Positions 1 through 10,529 of a DNA stretch of 64,000 nucleotides are shown here, in pieces. Within the stretch, counting starts at the first letter, position 1; each line of letters opens with the position of its first letter. This DNA comes from VRUE01 sp963812335 (GTDB lineage: Bacteria > Actinomycetota > Thermoleophilia > Solirubrobacterales > 70-9). The stretch spans positions 6,647 to 70,646 of the forward strand of contig CAWEUU010000010.1 in assembly GCA_963812335.1 (NCBI GenBank). The letters run 5' to 3'. The notes beneath the pieces were generated by a model. That model was not told the DNA's origin, searched no databases, and saw only the letters and a list, made by a program, of their open reading frames with translations. The position numbers and the translations under genes are program-made.

Positions 1-45
1 CGAGGCGACCCCGCCCGGCCCTGTGGGCGGCTATGTTTTGCGCTT

Positions 46-485
46 ATGCCTGAGCGAGACGTGTTTGCGAACTTTGCCCGGATGCGGCGGGAGATGGATC
101 AGATGCTGGGTGGTGGCTGGGGGCGGACCACCTATGTGAGCCGCCGGAGTACCGGCTTTTCCCCCAACGTGGACGTCTACTACTGCGGCGATCCGCAGCG
201 GGCTGTGGTCAAGGTGGATCTGGCTGGTGTCGACTTGGATCAGGTCGGGATCGAGGTCAGTGGGCGGCAGCTCGCGATCGTCGGGGAACGGCCGGTGCAG
301 GAGACCGAGGGGCGGGTCTACCAGCAGGTCGAGATCCCCTCGGGGCCGTTTCGGCGGGTCGTCGAGTTGCAGGTGGATGTCGATCCCGACAAGGCCAGGG
401 CGACCTACGAGGACGGCGTGCTGCGGATCGACCTGCCGCTGCGCGACCCCGAGCAGAGCCGCCGCGTGCCGATTGGGAGAGAGTG

Positions 486-486
<1 letters not shown>
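46..486 (+). CDS. Hsp20/alpha-crystallin small heat-shock protein
   Basis: A 146-residue small heat-shock chaperone that should hold unfolding proteins in the cytoplasm without using ATP. The alpha-crystallin domain covers about residues 40-132. It ends in the family hallmark GVLRIDLP near residue 124, and a VPI tripeptide close to the C-terminus resembles the I-x-I tail that links oligomers. The start is the ATG at 46. Its stop codon overlaps the ATG of the lon gene by one base (TGATG), so the two are probably translationally coupled. A holdase beside a Lon protease makes sense as a protein quality-control pair. Only 45 bases lie upstream in the window, too little to judge heat-shock control. 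Confidence 0.93.
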
Positions 487-2870
<2,384 letters not shown>

Positions 2871-4412
2871 ATCCCGCACCTTCTGGATCGTCGCCGGGCT
2901 GACCGCGGCGGCCGCTGCGCTGCGCTTCGCCACGCTCGGCACGCAGGCCTACCACCATGACGAGATCGTCACCGCCAGCCGCGTTCTGCGCGGCGACTTC
3001 TTCCACGCAATGGAAGCTGTCGGCTTCAGCGAGTCGGCGCCGCCGCTCTACTACGCCCTGGCCTGGGCCTGGACCCAGCTGACCGGGACGGGCGAGGCCG
3101 GCCTGCGCTCGCTCTCCGCTCTGGCCGGGGTTGCGACCGTTCCCGTCGCTTACCTGATCGGCGCTGAGCTGCGCGGCCGCCGCACCGGACTGCTCGCCGC
3201 GGCGCTCATCGCCGTCAACCCGATGCTGCTCTGGTACTCGCAGGAGGCCCGCGGCTACGCCCTGCTCGTCCTCCTCACCGGGCTCGCCGCCCTCTTCTTC
3301 GTCCGTGCCCTAGGAGCCGGCACGTCGGGGCGGCGGGACGTGACGCTGTGGGGGGTGTTCTCGGCGCTGGCGCTGGCGACGCACTACTTCGCGGTCTTCC
3401 CGGTCGCGCTCGAGGCGGCCTGGTTGCTGCGGCGGCGCGGGCGCGCCGCGCTCTCCGGGGTCTCGATTGTCGCTCTCGCCGGGTTGGCGCTTGCGCCGCT
3501 GGCGATCCACCAGATGTCGCTCGGCCACGCCGAGTGGATCGGCGACCGCAGCCTCGGTCATCGCCTCTGGGAGGTCGGCGTCACCTTCGTCGCCGGCGAG
3601 ACCGGCGACATCCTCTCCCGGCCCGAGGCCGTGCTGCCGGCGATCGTTCCCCTGCTCGCCGCCCTCGTGGGGCTCGCCCTGCTCGGGCTACGCGGCAATC
3701 GCGAAGAGCGGCGGGCCGGCGGGCTGGTGCTGGCCTTGGCGGCGGCGACGATCTCGGTGCCGCTGGCGCTCGCCGTTCTCGCTCCCGGCAAGGACTACGT
3801 CATCGCCCGCAATCTGATCCCGGCCCTGGTCCCGCTGCTGGTCGCCGTGGCGATCGGCCTGACGCTATTCCGCGCCCGGCGCGTGGGCGGCGCCCTCTCC
3901 ATCGCGCTCGTCGCCTACTCGCTCGGCCTCAGCCTCTGGGCGAGTCTCTCGCCGAGCCTGCACCGGCCCGACTGGGAGACGGTCGCGGCGCGCCTCGGCG
4001 AGCCGGAACGGCCGCGCGCGACGGTGCTCTGGACGCTGGGCGCCGCCTCCTTGCGTTGGTACCTCTCGACCGGCTCTTTTCAGGCCCAGCCCTCGGAAGG
4101 CTTTTCCTGGAGCGTGCACGAGGTCGTCTTCGTCTCCGACGGCCCGGCGCCGCCCGTTCCGCAGGAGTTGCTCGGGCCGCGCTTTCGCCTGGTCGAGCGC
4201 TCCCCGGTCGGTCGCCTGCACGTGATGCGTTACGTGCTGCCGGGCCCGGACCTGGCGCACCTGCGCCTGCGGCATGTGCGAAAAGCGGAGCTCGGCTTCG
4301 GCTCCAACAGCGTCCTCCTGGACGGGATCGGGCCCCCGTGACGCGCGATCTGCTTGGCCACACGCGCCGCGGTATCCTCAGTCGACCCGGATTTCACCAG
4401 CGAGGAGATGGT

Positions 4413-4844
4413 ATGAGCAAGACGAAGGCGAACCAGGCTGCGGACCTCTATTCGACCGCCCGCGAAAACCCCTACGTGCAGCGGTTGGTTGAGGACGAAG
4501 AGCTGCGCGACAACCTGCGCGAAGCCTTTGAAGCCGCGCGTGGCGCCTACGGACGGGCGACCGGCAACGGCAAGGGCACGGTCAAGGCCGTAACCAGCGA
4601 TAAGAAGGTGCAGAAGGACCTGCGTTCCGCGGCCGAAAGCCTGCGCGATGCCTCCGAGCAGCTTCAGGGCAAGAAGCGCAAGCGCAAGAAGAGCCGCCTG
4701 GGGCGGATCCTCCTACTCGGGCTGATCGCCGCCGGCCTCGCTCTGATCCTCTCCGAGGACGCCCGCAAGACCGTGCTCGATGCTCTCTTCGGCGCCGAGG
4801 AGGAGTTCGAGTACACCTCCACGACCAGCATCAACGGCAGCTAG
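4413..4844 (+). CDS. small membrane-anchored hypothetical protein
   Basis: A 143-residue protein of unknown function. Residues 1-85 are polar and probably helical. A very basic patch (residues 87-98) comes next, then one hydrophobic segment (about 99-114) and a short acidic tail. The charge pattern suggests an anchor with the N-terminal part in the cytoplasm. The ATG at 4413 follows a GAGGAG ribosome-binding site. The TTG start of the TetR gene comes directly after its stop codon, so the two genes are probably cotranscribed. I recognise no domain. Confidence 0.75.
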   Translation: MSKTKANQAADLYSTARENPYVQRLVEDEELRDNLREAFEAARGAYGRATGNGKGTVKAVTSDKKVQKDLRSAAESLRDASEQLQGKKRKRKKSRLGRILLLGLIAAGLALILSEDARKTVLDALFGAEEEFEYTSTTSINGS

Positions 4845-5453
4845 TTGGAGGCAGCGACCAAAGAGCGCGAGCTGAGCGGTGAAAAGGCGCAGCGCATCGT
4901 CGACGCGATGCGCGAGAGTGTCGCCAAGCGCGGCGCCGCCGGGTCGACCTTCGAGCACGTCGCTCGTGAGGCCGGAGTCAGTCGGGGGCTGCTGCACTAC
5001 TACTTCGGCACCAAGGAGCGGCTGCTGGTCGAGGTCGTCCGCCGCGACTCCGAGATCCGCGTCGCCAGGTTGGACAAGCCCTTGGCCGAGGCCGAGAGCG
5101 TCGATGACGTGCTCGATGTCCTCGTCGCCAGCCTCACCGACCTGATCGACAACGAACCGGCCTTCTTCCTGCTCCTCTATGAGCTCTTCAGCGCCGGTCG
5201 CCGCAACCCCGAGATCCAGCACGAGGTCGGCCAGCTCTTCGATCGCACCCGCAGCCACGTCGCGCAGGTTCTCGAGCAGAAGCAGAGCGAGGGCGTGCTC
5301 AAGCTCCGCTTCGACGCCGAGGCGACCGTCGCCTACCTCTTCGCCGCCGCCGACGGCTTCGCCCTGCAGGCGCTCTCCGAGCCGGGCCGCGACATCAGCG
5401 CGGCGCTCGCCGCCGGCGCCGCCTCAGCCCGGTTCCTGCTCGCCGGCGAGTAG
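4845..5453 (+). CDS. TetR-family transcriptional regulator
   Basis: A 202-residue one-component regulator. The N-terminal TetR helix-turn-helix lies at about residues 30-56 (FEHVAREAGVSRGLLHYYF, then TKERL). The C-terminal ligand-binding domain is largely helical. It follows the upstream gene with no gap and starts at TTG 4845. An MMPL exporter begins 106 bp downstream, and a palindrome of the size TetR proteins bind touches that gene's start. The same palindrome precedes three other lipid-metabolism genes in the window, so this protein is the best local candidate for their common regulator. Binding is inferred from position only. The ligand could be an acyl-CoA or another lipid. Confidence 0.88.
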   Translation: MEAATKERELSGEKAQRIVDAMRESVAKRGAAGSTFEHVAREAGVSRGLLHYYFGTKERLLVEVVRRDSEIRVARLDKPLAEAESVDDVLDVLVASLTDLIDNEPAFFLLLYELFSAGRRNPEIQHEVGQLFDRTRSHVAQVLEQKQSEGVLKLRFDAEATVAYLFAAADGFALQALSEPGRDISAALAAGAASARFLLAGE

Positions 5454-5468
5454 CGCCCCCCGGGGCGC
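5453..5468 (+). terminator. GC-rich hairpin after the TetR gene
   Basis: The sequence GCGCCCCCCGGGGCGC is a perfect inverted repeat that starts on the last base of the tetR stop codon. It could end transcription of the TetR operon or be a site on its own. There is no T tract and the loop is very short, so the terminator reading is tentative. Confidence 0.4.
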
Positions 5469-5545
5469 ATTGGTGACCGTATGGGTCGTTAACGCGCCCC
5501 GCGAGTGACCCTGCTCACAGACGGGAAGTCGCGGCTGCGAAAGGC

Positions 5546-5559
5546 TGGCTAACCAGCCA
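5546..5559. promoter_or_regulatory. candidate TetR operator before the MMPL gene
   Basis: TGGCTAACCAGCCA is an inverted repeat directly against the MMPL start codon at 5560. On the minus strand it reads TGGCTGGTTAGCCA, one base from the perfect palindromes at 10540-10557 and 21898-21913. Binding here would block ribosome access or promoter clearance. If translation starts at the second ATG (5572), the site lies in the leader. Confidence 0.65.
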
Positions 5560-7779
5560 ATGCACGACGCAATGCTCAAGCTTGCCGGGTTCCTGGCGCG
5601 TAGGCGCCGCCTCGTCGTGGCTGTCTGGGCACTGATCGTGCTCGCCGCGTTGCCGCTCGCCGCGCGTCAGACCGAACACCTGACCGGCGGCGGCTTCGAC
5701 GTCCCGGGCAGCCAGTCCAAGGCAGTCGGCGAGGCGATGCAGGGCGTCTTCGCACGCGAGGCCAACGGGATTGCGGTGTTGCTGCGGGCACAGCCCGGCG
5801 CCACCGCCGGCGAGCGCGCTGCCGCCGTCCGCCGCGTGCGCGACGAGGTCGCGGCAACCGACGGCGTGGCGATCTCGCCGGCCGTTGCCCGCCGCGGCGA
5901 AGCGCAGCTCCGCGCCGGAGACAGGGCGCTGCTGCCGCTGAGCAGTCGCGTCTCGCCGGACGAGCTGGTCAACCCGGCCGTCGACCTGCGCGAAGCGCTC
6001 GATCCGGGCGCCGTCGACGCCGGCGTCACCCCCTACCTCGCCGGCCAGTCCACCGTCTGGGCGGGGATGCAGGAGCTCTCCAAGGAAGATCTCGCCAAGG
6101 CCGAGGCGGGCGGCTTCCCGATCGTCGCCCTGATCCTGCTCGTCGTTTTCGGCTCGCTCGCCGCCGCGGCGCTGCCGCTGACGCTCGGTTTCGTCAGCGT
6201 GATCGTCACCGGGGCGCTGATCTACTTCATCTCGCTGCAGATGTCGACCTCGGTCTTCGTCACCAACATGGCCTCGATGATCGGCATCGGCGTCGCCGTC
6301 GACTACTCGCTCTTCATCCTCGCCCGCTACCGCGAGGAGCGCCGCGACGGCCGCGGCTGCGAGGAGGCCCGCTCGGAGGCGTTGGCGACCTCAGGCCTTG
6401 CCGTTGCGTTCTCGGGGATCGCCGTCATCGTCTCGCTGGCCGGCCTCTGGATGGTCGACAACCAGGCGCTGCGCTCGATGGCGCTCGGCGCGATGACTGT
6501 GGTCGCGATCTCGATTCTGACCGCGACGACGCTGCTGCCGGCGCTGATCGCGATGCTCGGCGACCGCGTGCTGCCCGGCGGGCTGGTCTCCAAGGTGCTT
6601 GGCTGGGCTCGCCGACCGTTTCGAGGTGCGCCCGCCGCCCCCGGACGCGGGAGCAGAGGAGGCGGCGGTGGCTTCTGGGACAATTGGGCTCGCCGCGTGA
6701 TGGCTCGTCCCTGGCTCGCCGTGGTCGGCGCCGCGGGCATCCTGCTCGTCCTCGCAACGCCGCTGCTCTCGCTGGAGACCGGGACCAACGCGATCGAGCA
6801 GTTCCCCAGGGACAGCGACGTGCGGGTCGGCAACGAGCTCGCAGCGGCGCAGAGCGGCGGCGGCGCTGACCCGGTGCAGATCGTCGCCTCCTTCCGCGGC
6901 GCAGCCGACCGGCCTGCCGTGGCCGAGTTTGCCACCGAGCTGCGCGGCCAGCAGGGCGTCAGCGGCGTCGCCGCCCCGGTTTATGCCGGCGACAGCGCCC
7001 TGATCCAGGCGACGACGCACGCCGCCAGCGATTCCGCGCCCGCCCGGGCGCTGGTCGAGCGCCTGCGCGATGGCTTCGTTCCGGCCAGCTCGCTCGCCGC
7101 CGTTGCGACCGTGGACGTCGGCGGCGAAACAGCCCGCACCGAGGACGCCCGCGGGCAGATCTACGGCTCGCTGTGGAAGATCATCGGATTCGTCCTCGCG
7201 CTCAGCTTCCTCGTCCTGATGGTGATGCTGCGCTCGCTGCTGCTGCCGCTCAAGGCAGTGCTGATGAACCTGCTCTCGATCGGCGCCGCCTTCGGCGTGC
7301 TGGTCGCGATCTTCCAGTGGGGCTGGCTCGACAGCCTGCTCGGCTTCGAAAGCCTCGGCGCGCTCGACACGATCAACGTGCCGCTGATCTTCGCGATCGT
7401 CTTCGGCCTCTCGATGGACTACGAGGTCTTCCTGATGTCGCGGATCCGCGAGCGCTACCTCGAGCACGGCGACAACGAGCGCGCCGTCGCTGAGGGTCTC
7501 GCCTCCAGCGCTCGCACGATCTCCTCGGCGGCGCTGATCATGAGCTGCGTATTCGCCGTCTTCGTGCTCACCGGTGTGCCCTCGGTCAAGGAGCTCGGCC
7601 TCGGCGCCGCGATCGCAATCGCCCTCGACGCGACCCTCGTGCGGCTGATCCTCGTCCCCGCGGCGATGAAGCTGATGGGCGAGTGGAACTGGTGGATGCC
7701 CTCCTGGCTCGACCGCCTGCTGCCGCGGCTCAGCTTCGAGGGCGGCGCCGAGCCGGTGCCCGATCCGGCTGAGGCATAG
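5560..7779 (+). CDS. MMPL/RND-family (HAE3-type) transporter
   Basis: A 739-residue RND-superfamily exporter of the MMPL type, which moves lipids or hydrophobic compounds across the inner membrane. The architecture is an N-terminal helix, a periplasmic-type loop, a five-helix block (about residues 185-340), a cytoplasmic linker (RRPFRGAPAAPGRG, about 350-370), a second loop and a second helix block. The proton-relay helices are recognisable by VDYSLFILARY in the first half and MDYEVFLMSRI in the second. The start is ATG 5560; ATG 5572 is also possible and would leave the upstream palindrome in the leader. The adjacent TetR gene suggests local repression. Confidence 0.92.
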   Translation: MHDAMLKLAGFLARRRRLVVAVWALIVLAALPLAARQTEHLTGGGFDVPGSQSKAVGEAMQGVFAREANGIAVLLRAQPGATAGERAAAVRRVRDEVAATDGVAISPAVARRGEAQLRAGDRALLPLSSRVSPDELVNPAVDLREALDPGAVDAGVTPYLAGQSTVWAGMQELSKEDLAKAEAGGFPIVALILLVVFGSLAAAALPLTLGFVSVIVTGALIYFISLQMSTSVFVTNMASMIGIGVAVDYSLFILARYREERRDGRGCEEARSEALATSGLAVAFSGIAVIVSLAGLWMVDNQALRSMALGAMTVVAISILTATTLLPALIAMLGDRVLPGGLVSKVLGWARRPFRGAPAAPGRGSRGGGGGFWDNWARRVMARPWLAVVGAAGILLVLATPLLSLETGTNAIEQFPRDSDVRVGNELAAAQSGGGADPVQIVASFRGAADRPAVAEFATELRGQQGVSGVAAPVYAGDSALIQATTHAASDSAPARALVERLRDGFVPASSLAAVATVDVGGETARTEDARGQIYGSLWKIIGFVLALSFLVLMVMLRSLLLPLKAVLMNLLSIGAAFGVLVAIFQWGWLDSLLGFESLGALDTINVPLIFAIVFGLSMDYEVFLMSRIRERYLEHGDNERAVAEGLASSARTISSAALIMSCVFAVFVLTGVPSVKELGLGAAIAIALDATLVRLILVPAAMKLMGEWNWWMPSWLDRLLPRLSFEGGAEPVPDPAEA

Positions 7780-7802
7780 GGCCGTCGCATAAGCTTCGCC
7801 GC

Positions 7803-9212
7803 ATGAGTGAGGAGATCGCCTTCGCCGGAGCGGCGAGGCAGGCCGAGATGGTGCGGGCGGGGGAGGCCTCGCCGCGCGAGCTGGTTCAGCTCAGCCTCAA
7901 TCGGATCGCCCGCCTCGACCCGCAGCTCAACTCGTTCAGGAAGGTCTTCGCCGAGAAGGCGCTGCTCGAAGCCGAGCAGGCCGAGGCGCGGCTGCGGGCG
8001 GGGGAGGAACGGCCGCTGCTCGGCGTGCCGATCGCGATCAAGGACGAAGTCGACGTCGTCGGCGAGGTCAACACGCACGGCACCGACGCCTTCACCGAGC
8101 CGGCCACCGCCGATTGCGAGATGGTGCGCCGGCTGCGCGAGGCGGGCGCGATCGTCGTCGGCCTGACCCTGCTGCCGGAGATGGCGATCTGCGGCTTCAC
8201 AGAGTCGGCCACCTACGGCGTCACCCGCAATCCCTGGGACCCGCAGCGCACCCCCGGCGGCTCGAGCGGCGGCTCCGGGGCCGCGGTCGCCGCCGGCCTG
8301 GTGCCGATCGCCTCGGCGGGCGACGGGGCGGGCTCGATTCGCATCCCCGCTTCCAGCTGTGGGCTCTTCGGGCTGAAGCCCTCGCGCGGACGCGTCTCGC
8401 TGGCGCCCGAGTCCGAAGGTTGGCGTGGCCTTGCCGTCAACAACTGCCTCAGCCGCAGCGTGCTCGACACGGCGCTCTGGCTCGACGTCATCGCCGGCGG
8501 CTCACGTGAGTCCGAGGCCCCGCCGCCCCCCGACCGCCCCTTCGTCGAGTCGGCGCGGACGCCGCCGGGAAGGCTGCGGATCGCCCACTCGACCCTGGCG
8601 CCGCGGGCGGCGCTGCCGCCGTCCGTGGACGAGGTTGCGAAGGGCGCGGTCGCTGCGACCGCGGAGCTGCTCGGCTCGCTCGGCCACGAGGTCGTGCAGC
8701 GTGACCCGGACTGGGGCGCGATCGGCAACAACATCACCGCCCGCTTCCTCGGCGGAGTCGCCGAGACGGTCAGGGAAGTGCCTCATCCCGAGCGGCTCGA
8801 ACGCCGCACGCGTGGCTTCGGCCGGTTGGGCAGCATCCTGCCCGCGTCGCTCTACGAGCGCGCCCGCACCAGCGGCCGTGACGCCGACAGCGCCCGCGTC
8901 AGCGCGATCTTCGACTCCCACGACGTCGTGATGACGCCGGTGATGGGCGGCACGGCGCTGCCGGTGCGTCGCTGGGAGGGCCGGGGCGCGTTGCGCACCG
9001 TGCTCGAGATGAGCCGCTTTTATCCCTTCTGCGTCCCCTGGAACCACCTCGGCAACCCGGCGATGGCCGTTCCGGCCGGCTTCGCCCCCGACGGCATGCC
9101 CCTCTCGGTCCAGCTCATCGGCCGCCCCGGAGACGAGGCGACGCTGCTCTCTCTGGCTGCCCAGCTAGAGGCAGAGCGCCCCTGGGCGGACAAGCGCCCG
9201 CCGATCTCCTAG
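7803..9212 (+). CDS. amidase-signature family amidohydrolase
   Basis: A 469-residue amidase-signature enzyme that hydrolyses a carboxamide. The Ser-cisSer-Lys triad is complete: Lys80 in PIAIKDEVDV, Ser154 in GGSSGGSG and the nucleophile Ser178 in GAGSIRIP. The 24-residue spacing between the serines is the same as in FAAH. Length and motifs fit both the GatA-like and the general amidase branches. No gatB or gatC is adjacent, so a catabolic amidase is more likely than Glu-tRNA amidotransferase. The gene converges on the R2lox gene and the two share CTAG at 9209-9212, which holds both stop codons. Confidence 0.9.
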   Translation: MSEEIAFAGAARQAEMVRAGEASPRELVQLSLNRIARLDPQLNSFRKVFAEKALLEAEQAEARLRAGEERPLLGVPIAIKDEVDVVGEVNTHGTDAFTEPATADCEMVRRLREAGAIVVGLTLLPEMAICGFTESATYGVTRNPWDPQRTPGGSSGGSGAAVAAGLVPIASAGDGAGSIRIPASSCGLFGLKPSRGRVSLAPESEGWRGLAVNNCLSRSVLDTALWLDVIAGGSRESEAPPPPDRPFVESARTPPGRLRIAHSTLAPRAALPPSVDEVAKGAVAATAELLGSLGHEVVQRDPDWGAIGNNITARFLGGVAETVREVPHPERLERRTRGFGRLGSILPASLYERARTSGRDADSARVSAIFDSHDVVMTPVMGGTALPVRRWEGRGALRTVLEMSRFYPFCVPWNHLGNPAMAVPAGFAPDGMPLSVQLIGRPGDEATLLSLAAQLEAERPWADKRPPIS

Positions 9213-10495
9213 CCGAAGACCTTTCGCATCCGCGCAATCTCACGCAGCTTGCCCCGCGGCCGTATCCGCCGCTGCAGGACCATCTTCAGCGGGTTGGCGT
9301 CCGGCTTCGAGGTGGCGATGAAGTCGGCCCAGCTCGCCTCAAGCACCAGCGTCGGGCTCGGCGCCTCGCCCGGCTCGGCCCTGGTCGAGCCGTTGTCGAT
9401 CACCAGGTGCCAGGGGTCGGCGTCGTCGAAGCGGTACTGGTAGACGAGCGGCGAGCCGTTGGCGGCGGCCGGGTTGGCCGCGCGCTTGACCACGTCGAAG
9501 TAGAGCCGCTGGGTCTCCGGCGAGGCGTCCGGGGTGGGCCCGTCGGGCGGGCCGAGCACGCCGGCCTCCATCAGCTTCACCTGGCGAGCGGCCACATCGT
9601 CGACCGAGGCCTCGGGGTCGAAGGGGAAGACGCCGGGGGGCATCTCCTCGGTCGGGTAGCCGATCGTGCGCCAGCGCTGGCGAATCAGTTTCAACCCGAA
9701 GGCGAAGATGTCCTCAAGGGTGAAGCCGTAGCACTCGGTGTAGGAGCGATCGAAGTTGGGCGGGTAGAAGACGGCCGGCCCGTAGGGCAGCACTTCGCGC
9801 AGCAGGTCGGTCACCGCGGCGCGGTTCTCCTCCCAGCCGGGGTTGCCTTCTCCGAGCAACTCGGAGAGCACCTTGACACCGAAGCCGATGTGGCGCTGCT
9901 CGTCCTTGGAGACGTTGCCCATCCCGTCGCTGAAGCCGGGCATCGTTTCTTTCGAGGCGAAGAAGTCCTCGATGAAGTGCTGGCCGGGCTGGGCGAGGCT
10001 GCCCTCGACGATCAGGTGGTAGAGCGTGATCGCCTGTGCGTACTTGGGCAGCGAGCGGTCCTTGCGCAGTTCCTCGGCCATCACGTCGAGGCGGTCGAAG
10101 ATCCCGCGGTAGCCCCAGTTGAGCTGTGGCATCGTCGAGGAGAGGGTCTGCTCGATCGAGTCGCCGCCGACCCCGATCACCTCCTTGAAGAAGCGGTGGA
10201 AGAAGATCGAGTGGCGGACCTCGTCGACCTGCTGGGTGGCGAGGAAGTAGGACTGCTCCTCGGTCGGGGCGGCGGTGATATAGGGGGCGAGCGTGTCGGC
10301 GACCCGATCCTCGCCGTAATAGAACATCGAGTAGATCCACATCGCCGAACGCTGCTGCAGGTCGCTCAGCGCCTCCCAGCCCTTGCGGTCCTCGGAGAAG
10401 TCGATGTCGTAGGCGCTCCAGTTGCCCTGCTCCCAGCGCTGGTAGAGGTCGACATAGGTGACGTTGTCCATCAGGCTCTGCGATGCGACGCTCAT
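9209..10495 (-). CDS. R2lox-like Mn/Fe ligand-binding oxidase fused to an SCP2 lipid-binding domain
   Basis: A 428-residue two-domain protein. Residues 1-290 are a ferritin-like, ribonucleotide-reductase-R2-type helical domain with all six metal ligands in R2lox spacing: Glu62, Glu92, His95 (DEVRH), Glu164, Glu199 and His202 (DEQRH). Val65 and Tyr159 match the Val71-Tyr162 pair that forms the ether cross-link in Mycobacterium tuberculosis R2lox. Residues 330-428 resemble a sterol-carrier-protein-2 fold (WHLVIDNG, then DFIATSKPDANPL), which binds acyl chains or sterols. The protein may oxidise a lipid held by its own SCP2 domain. An 18-bp palindrome lies 44 bp upstream, inside the end of the ligase gene. 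ATG 10495 follows AGAGAGATG context. Confidence 0.85.
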   Translation of the reverse strand: MSVASQSLMDNVTYVDLYQRWEQGNWSAYDIDFSEDRKGWEALSDLQQRSAMWIYSMFYYGEDRVADTLAPYITAAPTEEQSYFLATQQVDEVRHSIFFHRFFKEVIGVGGDSIEQTLSSTMPQLNWGYRGIFDRLDVMAEELRKDRSLPKYAQAITLYHLIVEGSLAQPGQHFIEDFFASKETMPGFSDGMGNVSKDEQRHIGFGVKVLSELLGEGNPGWEENRAAVTDLLREVLPYGPAVFYPPNFDRSYTECYGFTLEDIFAFGLKLIRQRWRTIGYPTEEMPPGVFPFDPEASVDDVAARQVKLMEAGVLGPPDGPTPDASPETQRLYFDVVKRAANPAAANGSPLVYQYRFDDADPWHLVIDNGSTRAEPGEAPSPTLVLEASWADFIATSKPDANPLKMVLQRRIRPRGKLREIARMRKVFG

Positions 10496-10529
10496 CTCTC
10501 TCCTTCGGCCGGGGTGATTGCCAGGGAGA

